From contig NZ_JAPRAT010000030.1 of assembly GCF_026805325.1 (NCBI RefSeq), forward strand, positions 1 to 46,381: a DNA stretch of 46,381 bases. The letters are read 5' to 3'. Source of the stretch: Natronobacillus azotifigens (lineage in GTDB: Bacteria > Bacillota > Bacilli > Bacillales > Amphibacillaceae). Of the stretch, positions 1 through 8,368 are shown piece by piece (position 1 is the stretch's first letter; the number at the start of each line of letters is the position of its first letter). The translations under genes and the position numbers were made by a program. Under the pieces are notes generated by a model. That model was not told where the DNA came from. It ran no database searches and worked only from the letters and a program-made list of their open reading frames with translations.

Positions 1-52
1 AGTTGTGCCTAAAGAGAAAGTCGAAGAAATAATTGGTGCTAAAATTGGTTAA
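1..52 (+). CDS. 3' tail of an unidentified gene (partial)
   Basis: An open frame enters from the left edge (codons from base 2) and ends with TAA at 50-52, giving the tail VVPKEKVEEIIGAKIG. It overlaps the likely integrase start by about 20 bases. Short helix-turn-helix or excisionase-like proteins often sit just upstream of an integrase, and a charged C-terminal helix would fit, but 16 residues cannot identify a family. Confidence 0.35.
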   Translation, partial: VVPKEKVEEIIGAKIG

Positions 53-1268
53 GAAGTACAGCACTAAAAAAACAAAATACGTAGGGGTTTATCAAGACTT
101 ACAGACTAAAAAGTATGGTTACAGAGTAAAGCTAGGAACTGATCGTTCAACGGGGAAATCTATTCATGAACACCGTAGAGGTTTTAGAACAGCTAGTGAA
201 GCAAATGAAGCTCGCACAACAGCTTTAAAGAAGAAACAAGATTTAGGAGCTTTGTCTAATACTAATATGACCTATGATATGTTTATGGAAAGGTATTATA
301 TCCCGGAATATAGAAATAGTGTAGAATCTTCTACGTGGAGGTCTAGAGAAAGGATACTGCAAAAATTAAAAGAGAGGTTTGGTAATAAAAAGCCACGTGA
401 TATATCTACTCTTGATATATTAGATTTTAAAAATGAATTGTTAGAGACCTTCTCTCAGAACTATGCTCGTTTAATATTTGGGATGTTCTCTCGAACATTA
501 AAACATGCGAAAAAGCACGGTTTGATTAAAGAAAACTTAGTAGAAATTGTTAACGGTATTCCTAAGAAAAAAACTGAAGTCACCTATTGGACGAAAGAAG
601 AATTAGAAAAAGTAATTCAAACTTTTAATTTAAAAGATTTTTATGAACACATGTCCTTTGTAATGATATTTTTATATTATATGACTGGAATGCGAGTCAA
701 TGAGGCTACCGCATTATACTGGTCGGAAAATGTAGACTTTGAAAACAAACAAATTAGGGTGTGGCATAATCTAGATTTTAAAAGCGGGAAAGATTGGAAC
801 AGAAAGACTAAAATGAAAACAGAAGCTGGTCGCAGAATTATCTCTATTGATGATGACACTGTTAAAATACTTAAAGATTGGCAAAGTAGACAAAAAGAAA
901 TAGGCAACTATGATTTTGTTATTTCTTACACAGGAGAGCCATTAGGTAAATCGACTATCGGCAGAATAATTAAACGTCACGGAAAACTTGCAGGAGTTAC
1001 ACCAATCAGTCCTAAGGGATTACGCCACTCACATGCTAGTCTGCTTATTAATTCTGGTGTTAATCCTTTAGTTGTTCAAAAGCGATTAGGTCACTCTGAT
1101 ATTCAAATAACACTTGGAGTATATTCTCACCTGTATCCTACTGTTGATAGAGAGGTTGCTGATCAATTAAATGGGCAGGTTAAAATTCAAACATCTGATA
1201 TAACTTTAACGAATTGGAATGGTAATCAACATGTGAAACCACCAAAAAATAAGAATAAAGGTGAGTAG
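33..1268 (+). CDS. int: Tyrosine recombinase / integrase of an integrated element
   Basis: A 411-residue phage- or ICE-type tyrosine integrase. Residues about 8-70 resemble the AP2-like arm-binding domain, about 78-175 the SAM-like core-binding domain, and about 183-380 the catalytic domain. The catalytic set is visible: Arg221 (TGMRVNE), Lys262 (KTEAGRR), Arg331 in SPKGLRHSHA (Lys328 at the usual first-His position, common in Bacillus integrases), His354 (LGHSD) and the nucleophile Tyr364 (GVYSHLYP). It would cut and rejoin DNA at an attachment site. It is read toward guaA and ends about 450 bases from the guaA stop, as expected for an element inserted at the guaA 3' end with its body to the left of the window. 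The start is uncertain: TTG 33, GTG 36 or TTG 45, none with a strong ribosome site. Confidence 0.93.
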   Translation: MVLKLVKKYSTKKTKYVGVYQDLQTKKYGYRVKLGTDRSTGKSIHEHRRGFRTASEANEARTTALKKKQDLGALSNTNMTYDMFMERYYIPEYRNSVESSTWRSRERILQKLKERFGNKKPRDISTLDILDFKNELLETFSQNYARLIFGMFSRTLKHAKKHGLIKENLVEIVNGIPKKKTEVTYWTKEELEKVIQTFNLKDFYEHMSFVMIFLYYMTGMRVNEATALYWSENVDFENKQIRVWHNLDFKSGKDWNRKTKMKTEAGRRIISIDDDTVKILKDWQSRQKEIGNYDFVISYTGEPLGKSTIGRIIKRHGKLAGVTPISPKGLRHSHASLLINSGVNPLVVQKRLGHSDIQITLGVYSHLYPTVDREVADQLNGQVKIQTSDITLTNWNGNQHVKPPKNKNKGE

Positions 1269-1273
1269 TTACT

Positions 1274-1621
1274 ATGAATCCTATTGTTGTTTTCTCGCAT
1301 AAACCTTCTGTTGGATTATTAAATATCGATACTATGGAATTGTTGTGGTTGCAAAGAGTACAAGAAAAACATGCGATTTTTTCAAGGATAGAATCTGGTT
1401 TTGATTACTATTACCTAAATGATATATTAATCATTCCAGACCCTCGAAAAACAATTCCTTGCCTTGAAAAAGCGTTCTATCTAGGGGATTTAAAAGTTGA
1501 TTGTGAAGGAGAATATATCCTTTTCTTTAACTTCAAACTCATTGAAAATATTATCTTCGCTGAATCGTTATCTTTACCTTCTTATAAATTCATAAAGGAT
1601 AATATCAGAAGTGAGCGTTAA
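1274..1621 (+). CDS. Hypothetical protein at the element's right end
   Basis: A 115-residue protein of no family I recognise. It starts with ATG preceded by AAAGGTGAG at a suitable distance, only 5 bases after the integrase stop, so it is probably co-transcribed with int. It has no signal peptide or membrane segment. The composition is rich in aromatic and aliphatic residues (DYYYLND, YILFFNFKLIENIIF), suggesting a compact soluble domain. Its position between the integrase and the presumed attachment site makes it cargo, or an accessory gene of the element. It could be a recombination directionality factor, but nothing in the sequence shows that. Confidence 0.55.
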   Translation: MNPIVVFSHKPSVGLLNIDTMELLWLQRVQEKHAIFSRIESGFDYYYLNDILIIPDPRKTIPCLEKAFYLGDLKVDCEGEYILFFNFKLIENIIFAESLSLPSYKFIKDNIRSER

Positions 1622-1645
1622 CAAAATGAGCGTTTAAATTTAGAT

Positions 1646-1669
1646 GGTTACCAAAAAGGGTACCAAAAA
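1646..1669 (+). repeat. Two tandem 12-bp direct repeats, possible integrase arm sites
   Basis: GGTTACCAAAAA is followed immediately by GGGTACCAAAAA, differing at one position. A shorter repeat, TGAGCGTT, also occurs twice around 1613-1634. Short direct repeats just inside the end of an integrative element are typical binding sites for the N-terminal arm-binding domain of tyrosine integrases. The role is inferred. Confidence 0.4.
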
Positions 1670-1670
1670 C

Positions 1671-1711
1671 AAAAAACAAAGCCTAAGACACTGATATACC
1701 AATGTCTAGGC
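1671..1711 (-). terminator. Rho-independent terminator of guaA
   Basis: On the minus strand GCCTAGACA pairs with TGTCTTAGGC (one bulged A) around a loop, followed by TTTGTTTTTTG. It lies 13 bases past the guaA stop, within the presumed attachment region. Confidence 0.75.
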
Positions 1712-1723
1712 TCTCGTTTTATA

Positions 1724-3262
1724 CTATTCCCACTCAATCGTCGCCGGTGGCTTGCTCGTCACATCATACACGACGCGGTTAACGTGGTCGACTTCATTGA
1801 CAATACGGGTTGAGATCTTCTCTAGTACATCCCATGGGATTCTTGCCCAATCGGAAGTCATTCCATCAATCGATGTTACTGCTCGGATACCGATCGTGTG
1901 ATCATACGTACGTGCATCGCCCATTACACCAACACTACGAATGTCAGGTAACACGGTGAAGTATTGCCATATATCACGATCTAGTCCTGCTAATTGAATT
2001 TCTTCACGCAAAATCGCATCAGATTCGCGAACGATTTCTACTTTTTCTTCTGTTACTTCACCAAGTACTCGAATTCCTAAACCAGGTCCTGGGAATGGTT
2101 GACGCCAAACAACTGCTTCTGGCACACCTAATTCTAAACCGAGTGCTCGTACTTCGTCTTTAAATAACGTATTTAACGGCTCTAACAATTCGAACTGCAT
2201 ATCTTCCGGTAATCCACCCACATTGTGGTGAGATTTAATCGTTTGTGCTGTCTCTGTTCCACTTTCCACAATATCGGTGTATAGCGTTCCTTGAGCAAGA
2301 AAATCCATTTCCTTCAATTTCTCCGCCTCGTCATCAAAAACATAAATAAATTCATTCCCAATGATTTTACGCTTTTGTTCTGGATCACTAACGCCTTTGA
2401 GTTTGCTCATGAATCGTTCTTTCGCATCGACACGAATGATATTCATTTTGAAGCCATCACGGAATGTCTCCATAACCATATCACCTTCATATTTACGCAA
2501 CAAACCATGATCAACAAAAATACAAGTTAATTGATCGCCAATTGCTTTATGAATCAATGCTGCTACTACGGAAGAATCAACCCCTCCACTTAACGCGCAT
2601 AACACTTTACGATCACCAACTAATTCACGGATCTTCTCCACTTCTTGATCAACAAAATTAGCCATCGTCCAATCACCAGTACACTCGCTAATATCAAAAA
2701 CAAATTGCTTCAGCAAATCATTCCCATAAATCGTATTGCGTACTTCTGGGTGGAACTGTACGGCATAAATTCCCTTTTCTTTATTACTCATCGCAGCGAT
2801 TGGCGTAGATGGATTGGTAGCTTCGACAACAAAATCTGCTGGTGCTTCTATTACTTTATCGCTATGACTCATCCAAACGGTTTGTTCATGAGGTGTACCG
2901 GTAAACAAACGCGCACCTTCTGTCACCTTGATATCCGCTTTTCCATATTCACGTTGACTCGAGCGCTCAACTTTCCCGCCAAAATGTTGGGTAATTAATT
3001 GCATCCCATAACAAATCCCTAAAATCGGAATACCTAAATCAAAGATCGCTTCATTCACTCGGAAACTATTTTCCCCATAAACACTGTGTGGACCTCCAGA
3101 AAGAATAATTCCTTTAGGATTTATTTTTTTGATTTCCTCGATAGAAATTCGGTGTGAATGTAGCTCGCTATATACACCAAACTCACGAATTCGTCTTGTG
3201 ATTAATTGATTGTACTGACTACCATAATCTAATACGAGAATCATTTCATTGTCTACTTGCAT
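1724..3262 (-). CDS. guaA: GMP synthase (glutamine-hydrolysing)
   Basis: A 512-residue enzyme of normal family length that converts XMP, ATP and glutamine to GMP, the last step of guanylate synthesis. The N-terminal class I glutamine amidotransferase domain has Cys84 (GICYGMQ) and His171/Glu173 (QFHPEV). The ATP-pyrophosphatase domain has the P-loop SGGVDSS starting near Ser225, and the C-terminal dimerisation domain ends in the conserved PPATIEWE. The start is ATG with GGGGAG eight bases upstream. It follows yebA on the same strand, as in Bacillus subtilis, but has its own promoter and a guanine riboswitch. The 3' end is the apparent insertion site of the element to the left; the protein C-terminus is intact. 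Confidence 0.98.
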   Translation of the reverse strand: MQVDNEMILVLDYGSQYNQLITRRIREFGVYSELHSHRISIEEIKKINPKGIILSGGPHSVYGENSFRVNEAIFDLGIPILGICYGMQLITQHFGGKVERSSQREYGKADIKVTEGARLFTGTPHEQTVWMSHSDKVIEAPADFVVEATNPSTPIAAMSNKEKGIYAVQFHPEVRNTIYGNDLLKQFVFDISECTGDWTMANFVDQEVEKIRELVGDRKVLCALSGGVDSSVVAALIHKAIGDQLTCIFVDHGLLRKYEGDMVMETFRDGFKMNIIRVDAKERFMSKLKGVSDPEQKRKIIGNEFIYVFDDEAEKLKEMDFLAQGTLYTDIVESGTETAQTIKSHHNVGGLPEDMQFELLEPLNTLFKDEVRALGLELGVPEAVVWRQPFPGPGLGIRVLGEVTEEKVEIVRESDAILREEIQLAGLDRDIWQYFTVLPDIRSVGVMGDARTYDHTIGIRAVTSIDGMTSDWARIPWDVLEKISTRIVNEVDHVNRVVYDVTSKPPATIEWE

Positions 3263-3311
3263 GTGGTCAACTCCCCTTATCTCTGTGTGCCTTGGATCTC
3301 TCTTAGTAATT

Positions 3312-3449
3312 AAAAAAATGAAATTCTACCTTTATTATGATACAAAGGCAGAATTTCATGATCACTTTTTATTCTGCCTCCATAGTCGAAACATTTGTGG
3401 TGTCTCGCTAGAAACTCTCGAACCATATTATCAAGAATATATAGAGGTT
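3312..3449 (-). promoter_or_regulatory. Guanine-type purine riboswitch with intrinsic terminator
   Basis: Aptamer about 3376-3449. The minus-strand RNA has the hallmark AATATGG (L2), GTTTCTA (J2/3), a 7-bp P3 stem CGAGACA/TGTTTCG around the loop CCACAAA, and CGACTATGG. The C in GACTATG is the discriminating base of guanine rather than adenine sensors. The expression platform is explicit: ATTCTGCC is the 5' arm of a strong terminator hairpin (3319-3359) followed by a T run. It is exactly complementary to GGCAGAAT at the 3' side of P1, giving a mutually exclusive antiterminator. Guanine binding should therefore stop guaA transcription. Confidence 0.93.
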
Positions 3450-3468
3450 ATTCATTCATATTTATCTT

Positions 3469-3497
3469 ATTCTATCAGTGGCTTTACACCTGGTCAA
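3469..3497 (-). promoter_or_regulatory. Sigma-A-type promoter of guaA
   Basis: Minus strand: -35 TTGACC (3492-3497), 17-bp spacer, -10 TAGAAT (3469-3474). It lies immediately after the yebA stop and upstream of the riboswitch, so guaA can be transcribed independently of yeaC-yeaD-yebA. Confidence 0.8.
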
Positions 3498-3499
3498 GA

Positions 3500-5713
3500 T
3501 CATACCTGGTATATTATCTTTTTCCATAAATCATAAAGCGTTTGATCTTGTACAACAGCTAAATCATTTCGATATAAAACACGTTGATAAAGCATGGTTA
3601 ATTCATGCATATCTCTTGAATCTAACTGCTTATCCACTTGAAGCGCAAAATTCTGTAACGTCTGATCACGTTGACGTTTCATTCCCTTTACTGCTAAGAA
3701 ACGCAACAAATAATGATAAGCACGTTCTAATTGCTTTGGATTTTTAAAGGTTGGAAACTTCCAGATTAACAAACGTTTTAACAACCGATAACGGGTGAGA
3801 TAACCAACAACAAGCAATCCAACAGCAAGAATAGTGACAATCATCCAAATTACTGATGAGTTGAATGATCCATTTCCTCCTATCATTACTTCCCCTGTTT
3901 CCTCTTCCGCTTCTTCTTCTTCTTGATCCTCTCGTTCTTCCTGTTCTTCTTGCTCCTCTTCTTCTAACACTGGTGGTTCCTCAGAGTCGTCCGTCTCTTG
4001 ATCATCATTGTTTTCTCCAATAACATCTTCTCCAGCAAAACCAATCGTCGGCTCAAACGGAACCCAACCAATTCCAGGAAAATATACTTCTACCCAAGAG
4101 TGCGCATTATTGTTTGTTATTTCATAAAGATAACGATACTCCGAATCTGTTGATAAGTTCTCGATCACTTCTCCTCCAGTAAAACCTTTTACCCATCGCG
4201 CCGGAATATCTAAGGACCGTAATAAAACGATCATCGAGGTAGAGAAGTTATCACAATAGCCCGCTTGTGTATCAAATAGAAATTGATCAACATAGTCTTG
4301 ATGTTCACCAGGAATCGGAACATTCGTCGTTTCATAAGTAAAGTTATTTTCCGAAAAATAATTCTCGATCGCATAGACCTGATCATAACGGGTTTCTTCT
4401 CCTGCAGTAATTTGTTCCGCTAAATCATTCACTCGTTCTGGAAGTGTGTCAGGTAGCTGTAAATAATAAAATTGTACCATCTCTGGATCATCACCTGTTG
4501 CATTACGCAATTGATCCGGAGAGAAATCTGGATAATCATAACTGATTTCGAAAGCTTCATAAAGACTATTTTCCGATCTAAACTCTGGTTCAACAATTCC
4601 ACTGTCTATATCATAAGAATAATAATAAGCTTCTGGATGATCTACAAAGAAAGTGCCATACGGATAGACCAGTCGATCAAAACTCACATCAGATTGATAC
4701 TCGACTGTTGCATCAAGCGTTGTAACATCATCCCAGATAAACAAGTCTAAATCCAACCATCCATCTACCTGTGTATGATATTGATCGTTGGTCGTGCGGG
4801 TCCAACCTTTACCGGTATAGAAGTTCTTTGTTTCAATACGCCAATAATGCCGTTTCGATGCTTCTGCTTGAAAAACAGGCGTATCATCTTGTGCAAAAGA
4901 ACCTCCCAGAATCGAGTCATCTTCTCCATAGCCAACTTTTCGTTCACCTTCTTGACTACCTTCCCTAATTTGCTCAGCTGCACTTGTCAAAAAGGGAACA
5001 GGATCTGGCCAGACCGGATCTGCTTTTGGCGCATGATATCCTAGAAAAACAAAGAGCGCAAGCATAATAACACTTGGCAAAAATATTCCTTCAAACCACT
5101 TGTGAACGCTTGGTAACAATTCAGCTTTTTCCAACCGTTTCACATAACTCGCAATAGAAAACAGTAACAGCGAAATCACGAACATGCGAATAATGGCATG
5201 ATTGGCTTCATATACCGTGAATGTATCCATTACGGTTACAAAAACAAAAGTGGCTACAATAAATAGAAAAACACGCTTCATGATATAGAACCAAAAATAC
5301 AGCAAATAACTAATTAGCCAAATTAAAACCAATAACATCAATGTTCGAAAAAATGGCGTGAGTTGTTGCCAATTTTGTCCCATGAGCATGGAACCATTAA
5401 ACGATAGCTCACTCCAGACCGTTTGAAACCATTCTGATGTTCCAATTGTTGCTGTAACATAAGTACGGTCAAGTACTAGAATTAATCCAATCAATTTGAC
5501 AGGAAATGAAATGATTGGCCTTTGCATCATGGTAATGAGAAAACAAAGCCCAGCATACACAAGGTATAACTCAAGATCATATGAATCAGCAATAAAAGCA
5601 AGTGGTCGAATCCATTCTAAAAATAAAAAGAAACTTCCAACGTAAAGAAACAATCCTAACAAGATCTCATTTCGATCTTTTTGCCTTTCCCTTTGCTTTC
5701 GTTTCCTCCTCAT
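3500..5713 (-). CDS. yebA: Membrane transglutaminase-like protein (YebA/TgpA type)
   Basis: A 737-residue membrane protein. About six hydrophobic segments fill residues 1-220. An extracellular transglutaminase-core domain follows, with Cys near 485 (AGYCDNFS), His near 537 (NAHSWVEVY) and the FEPT motif where the third residue is Glu rather than Asp. An acidic Glu/Asp/Gln-rich linker (about 580-605), one more membrane segment and a cytoplasmic DUF4129-like tail (about 645-737) complete it. It is the third gene of the conserved MoxR-DUF58-transglutaminase unit and overlaps yeaD by 4 bases (ATGA). In this family the substrate is unknown; an envelope protein-modifying or protease-like role is usually proposed. 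Gene order with guaA matches B. subtilis. Confidence 0.92.
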   Translation of the reverse strand: MRRKRKQRERQKDRNEILLGLFLYVGSFFLFLEWIRPLAFIADSYDLELYLVYAGLCFLITMMQRPIISFPVKLIGLILVLDRTYVTATIGTSEWFQTVWSELSFNGSMLMGQNWQQLTPFFRTLMLLVLIWLISYLLYFWFYIMKRVFLFIVATFVFVTVMDTFTVYEANHAIIRMFVISLLLFSIASYVKRLEKAELLPSVHKWFEGIFLPSVIMLALFVFLGYHAPKADPVWPDPVPFLTSAAEQIREGSQEGERKVGYGEDDSILGGSFAQDDTPVFQAEASKRHYWRIETKNFYTGKGWTRTTNDQYHTQVDGWLDLDLFIWDDVTTLDATVEYQSDVSFDRLVYPYGTFFVDHPEAYYYSYDIDSGIVEPEFRSENSLYEAFEISYDYPDFSPDQLRNATGDDPEMVQFYYLQLPDTLPERVNDLAEQITAGEETRYDQVYAIENYFSENNFTYETTNVPIPGEHQDYVDQFLFDTQAGYCDNFSTSMIVLLRSLDIPARWVKGFTGGEVIENLSTDSEYRYLYEITNNNAHSWVEVYFPGIGWVPFEPTIGFAGEDVIGENNDDQETDDSEEPPVLEEEEQEEQEEREDQEEEEAEEETGEVMIGGNGSFNSSVIWMIVTILAVGLLVVGYLTRYRLLKRLLIWKFPTFKNPKQLERAYHYLLRFLAVKGMKRQRDQTLQNFALQVDKQLDSRDMHELTMLYQRVLYRNDLAVVQDQTLYDLWKKIIYQV

Positions 5714-6972
5714 AATTTCACCGCCAATCTCTCTTGCTTTAATAAATGCTCATTTAGCACGACTACTTGAATGCCATACTGTGTGAGTTGGTGGGCAACC
5801 TGCTCATTTTCCGTCGTGATCGATCGAGCAGGCTTGGTCAAAAATAAAAGTAGTTTTTTACTTCTTTCTTGCAATTGTTTGTATACTTTTATCGAAGCTT
5901 CCGTTAGGTCGGATACACACATTAACACGAGCGTATCGGGTGATATTTTCCCTAGATTCGCTTGTAAGGTCGGTTCAAACAAACAAGAAGCATCTGGTTG
6001 AATGTTGGTGAAATATGCTGTTCGCATTTGATTGTGACTTCCGGTTTGCGCCGGAAAGTATTTTACTTTCCCACTTAGTCCGAACACTCCTACTTTTATT
6101 CCTTGTTTTTGTAAACGTTCGATCAGACCGGTTACCAGCGATACATTGATTTCAAATGCAGCAAGATTCGCTGTTGCTTGAGCACTCGCATCCAAAATGA
6201 CTAACACTTCTGCTAACTGCTCTTTATCAAATTCTTTCGTCATTAATTTTTCTGATCTAGCGGTTGTTTTCCAATCAATCCAAGAAAATCGATCACCAGG
6301 CAAATATTCACGAACACTTGTTACAACATTTGCTCGCTCTGTATCCAGCATAGAAGAGGACTGTTTTCCTTCTGCATGTCTATTATTTGATTTCAACATC
6401 GTAATCTCTTTCACAAATGGAGCAACAGACAAAGTAGATTCCGCAAAATGAGTAAATTTCTTTGTCACAAACCCAAACATATCTCCCGTTTCAATTGTAA
6501 CTGAACGAAACGTATGAATTCCTCTTGGTAGATCATTCAACTGATATTGATAAACTAGTTCGCGCCTAAAAATGGGATACTGCACCTGCTTTTTCACACG
6601 TTTCATTTTCAAAAAATTAGGTGTTAAAAGATAGCTGACAATTTGTTTGTCCACAAACCGATAATGGAATGATTCCGAAAAGTTATCTTCAACAATCAGA
6701 TATGGTAATGGAACCGGTATTTTTCGTTTTAAATAGATGGTTACCGTTACTGACCCACCTGCTTTGTTCGTGGTATCAGATAATACGCGCTCGATTTGCC
6801 AATCAGAAATTGGGTAGAACAATAAGAGTAACAAGTATACAAGAACCGGAATAAATGCATATAACAAAAACCAACTAACAAATCCACCCTGAAACATCGC
6901 GTAAGCAAAGAGAATAGCAAAAATGATAACGAGCTGGATTAGCTTGTTAGCCGTTTTCACGTACCGAATCAT
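5710..6972 (-). CDS. yeaD: DUF58 domain protein (YeaD)
   Basis: A 420-residue protein with two N-terminal membrane segments (about 10-55), then a beta-rich domain and the DUF58 region. The family signature appears as VREYLPGDRFSWIDWKTTAR, followed by a von Willebrand factor A-like fold with VILDASAQAT in place of a full MIDAS DxSxS motif. DUF58 proteins partner with MoxR-type AAA ATPases, and the two genes overlap by 4 bases here, as does yebA downstream. The unit is therefore translated as a coupled set. The family's role is thought to be assembly or maturation of envelope components; the exact function is unknown. Confidence 0.93.
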   Translation of the reverse strand: MIRYVKTANKLIQLVIIFAILFAYAMFQGGFVSWFLLYAFIPVLVYLLLLLFYPISDWQIERVLSDTTNKAGGSVTVTIYLKRKIPVPLPYLIVEDNFSESFHYRFVDKQIVSYLLTPNFLKMKRVKKQVQYPIFRRELVYQYQLNDLPRGIHTFRSVTIETGDMFGFVTKKFTHFAESTLSVAPFVKEITMLKSNNRHAEGKQSSSMLDTERANVVTSVREYLPGDRFSWIDWKTTARSEKLMTKEFDKEQLAEVLVILDASAQATANLAAFEINVSLVTGLIERLQKQGIKVGVFGLSGKVKYFPAQTGSHNQMRTAYFTNIQPDASCLFEPTLQANLGKISPDTLVLMCVSDLTEASIKVYKQLQERSKKLLLFLTKPARSITTENEQVAHQLTQYGIQVVVLNEHLLKQERLAVKL

Positions 6973-7934
6973 TCTGCATATTCCTTACGTGTTGGTACTG
7001 GTATATCCTTCAATATATTTGCTATTAATTGTTCGCTATTTTTATCCGCAAATTTTGCTTCCGGCGTCAATATTATTCGGTGGGCAAGTACAAAGGGAGC
7101 TAAGTACTTGATATCGTCTGGAACAACATAGTCACGATTATGAATCAACGCATAAGCTTTTGCCGCTTTCATTAGTGCGATTGCTCCACGAGGGCTTACC
7201 CCTAGGTAAACATCCGAAGTCTTCCGCGTTTGGCGAACCAATTGGACGATGTATTGTTGAACAATCGGATCAATAAACACATCATTCACTTGTTTCTGTA
7301 GTGCGATTAGATCCTCTCGTTCTAAAACAGCTTCTAAATCTTCAATCGGATGAGTTCCTTCCATTTGCATTAGCATTTGCGCTTCTTCAGCTTCGGTCGG
7401 ATAACCCATTCGTAATTTTAGTAGAAATCGATCAAGTTGCGCTTCAGGCAGCGGATACGTTCCTTCATATTCAATAGGATTCTGTGTTGCCATCACAAAG
7501 AATGGTTGATCAATCTGAACAGTCTCTCCATCAACCGTTACACTGTTTTCCTCCATTGCTTCTAATAGCGCGGATTGTGTTTTCGGTGAGGTTCGATTCA
7601 CCTCATCAGCTAGCACAATATCTCCAATGATTGGTCCTTTTCTAAATTCAAATTGTTGGGTATGCGGATGATAAATGGATACACCAGTTACATCAGAGGG
7701 GAGTAAATCTGGGGTAAACTGAATACGATGAAATGAACAGTGCAAGGATTTTGCTAACGCTCGAACTAGCATCGTCTTTCCCACTCCTGGAACATCCTCT
7801 AATAAGACGTGACCTTTAGCAAGTAACGCTACTAAACTCAATTTTGTTACATCTTCTTTCCCAACGATTACACGGTTTATGTTTTCCATTACCCGAGCAA
7901 TCATTGGTTGATAATTAATGGTTTGATTTATCAT
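6969..7934 (-). CDS. yeaC: MoxR-family AAA+ ATPase (YeaC)
   Basis: About 321 residues, a chaperone-like AAA+ ATPase. Walker A is EDVPGVGKTMLVRALA, Walker B is IVLADEVNRTSPKTQSALLEA, sensor 1 is FVMATQNPIEYEGTYPLPEAQ, and the C-terminal lid has GVSPRGAIAL. I start it at ATG 7934 because GGAAGGTGA lies five bases upstream; a GTG at 7943 is in frame but sits inside that ribosome site. It is the first gene of yeaC-yeaD-yebA. MoxR ATPases typically act with DUF58/VWA partners, which follow directly. A -10 like TATAAT lies about 48 bases upstream. Confidence 0.95.
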   Translation of the reverse strand: MINQTINYQPMIARVMENINRVIVGKEDVTKLSLVALLAKGHVLLEDVPGVGKTMLVRALAKSLHCSFHRIQFTPDLLPSDVTGVSIYHPHTQQFEFRKGPIIGDIVLADEVNRTSPKTQSALLEAMEENSVTVDGETVQIDQPFFVMATQNPIEYEGTYPLPEAQLDRFLLKLRMGYPTEAEEAQMLMQMEGTHPIEDLEAVLEREDLIALQKQVNDVFIDPIVQQYIVQLVRQTRKTSDVYLGVSPRGAIALMKAAKAYALIHNRDYVVPDDIKYLAPFVLAHRIILTPEAKFADKNSEQLIANILKDIPVPTRKEYAE

Positions 7935-7943
7935 GACTGTCAC

Positions 7944-8326
7944 CTTCCTGTTATCTAGAAGTTTAATAGTTTATTCTATCTATTATACTATATTTTTTCT
8001 TGTAAAAAAGAAACAATTCCAGAAAAATAACAGTAACAATTTATCTTTTTTTGAAAGGTTGAAAAATATCGATATGTGTTCTTTCATCATAGTGGTCGAC
8101 AGCATTTTTGCTTTGCATGATTTCGATCATTACTTTAATGATTTCAGCGAATTACCAGTAATATCAAATCCTGCATTAGTTGGCGCACTTACCGATGCAA
8201 AGAATCTGACTTATCGTAGATTGATTCGTGAAGTTACCTAGTTTTTGGCGCTCAAAGCTGGGCGTGGGTTATTCTGTTCCCGAAAAGTTAGCCACAGCTA
8301 AATGGATTCCATTATTTCCTATACAA
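7944..8326. other. Intergenic region upstream of yeaC
   Basis: About 380 bases without a convincing gene. On the minus strand a TATAAT (7982-7987) with a poor T-rich -35 is the likely yeaC promoter. A plus-strand open frame through 8241 has no good ribosome site, and its end (NPALVGALTDAKNLTYRRLI) reads somewhat protein-like. It may be a decayed gene remnant, but I cannot assign it. Confidence 0.35.
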
Positions 8327-8360
8327 CAAAAAACTCAATTCATCATTTAGACGAATTGAG
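8327..8360 (-). terminator. Terminator of the chemoreceptor gene
   Basis: Perfect 8-bp stem CTCAATTC/GAATTGAG with an 11-base loop, followed on the minus strand by TTTTTTGTTGT, just past the stop at 8369. Confidence 0.85.
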
Positions 8361-8368
8361 CTTTCTTA

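Noticed and set aside
3249..3747. Plus-strand ORFs opposite guaA's leader
   Set aside because: They run antisense through the riboswitch and the yebA 3' end, without ribosome sites or recognisable protein character.
7933..8241. Plus-strand 102-residue gene overlapping the yeaC start
   Set aside because: No ribosome site, an overlap with the yeaC promoter and start, and poor coding character in its first half. The last third is mentioned only as a possible remnant.
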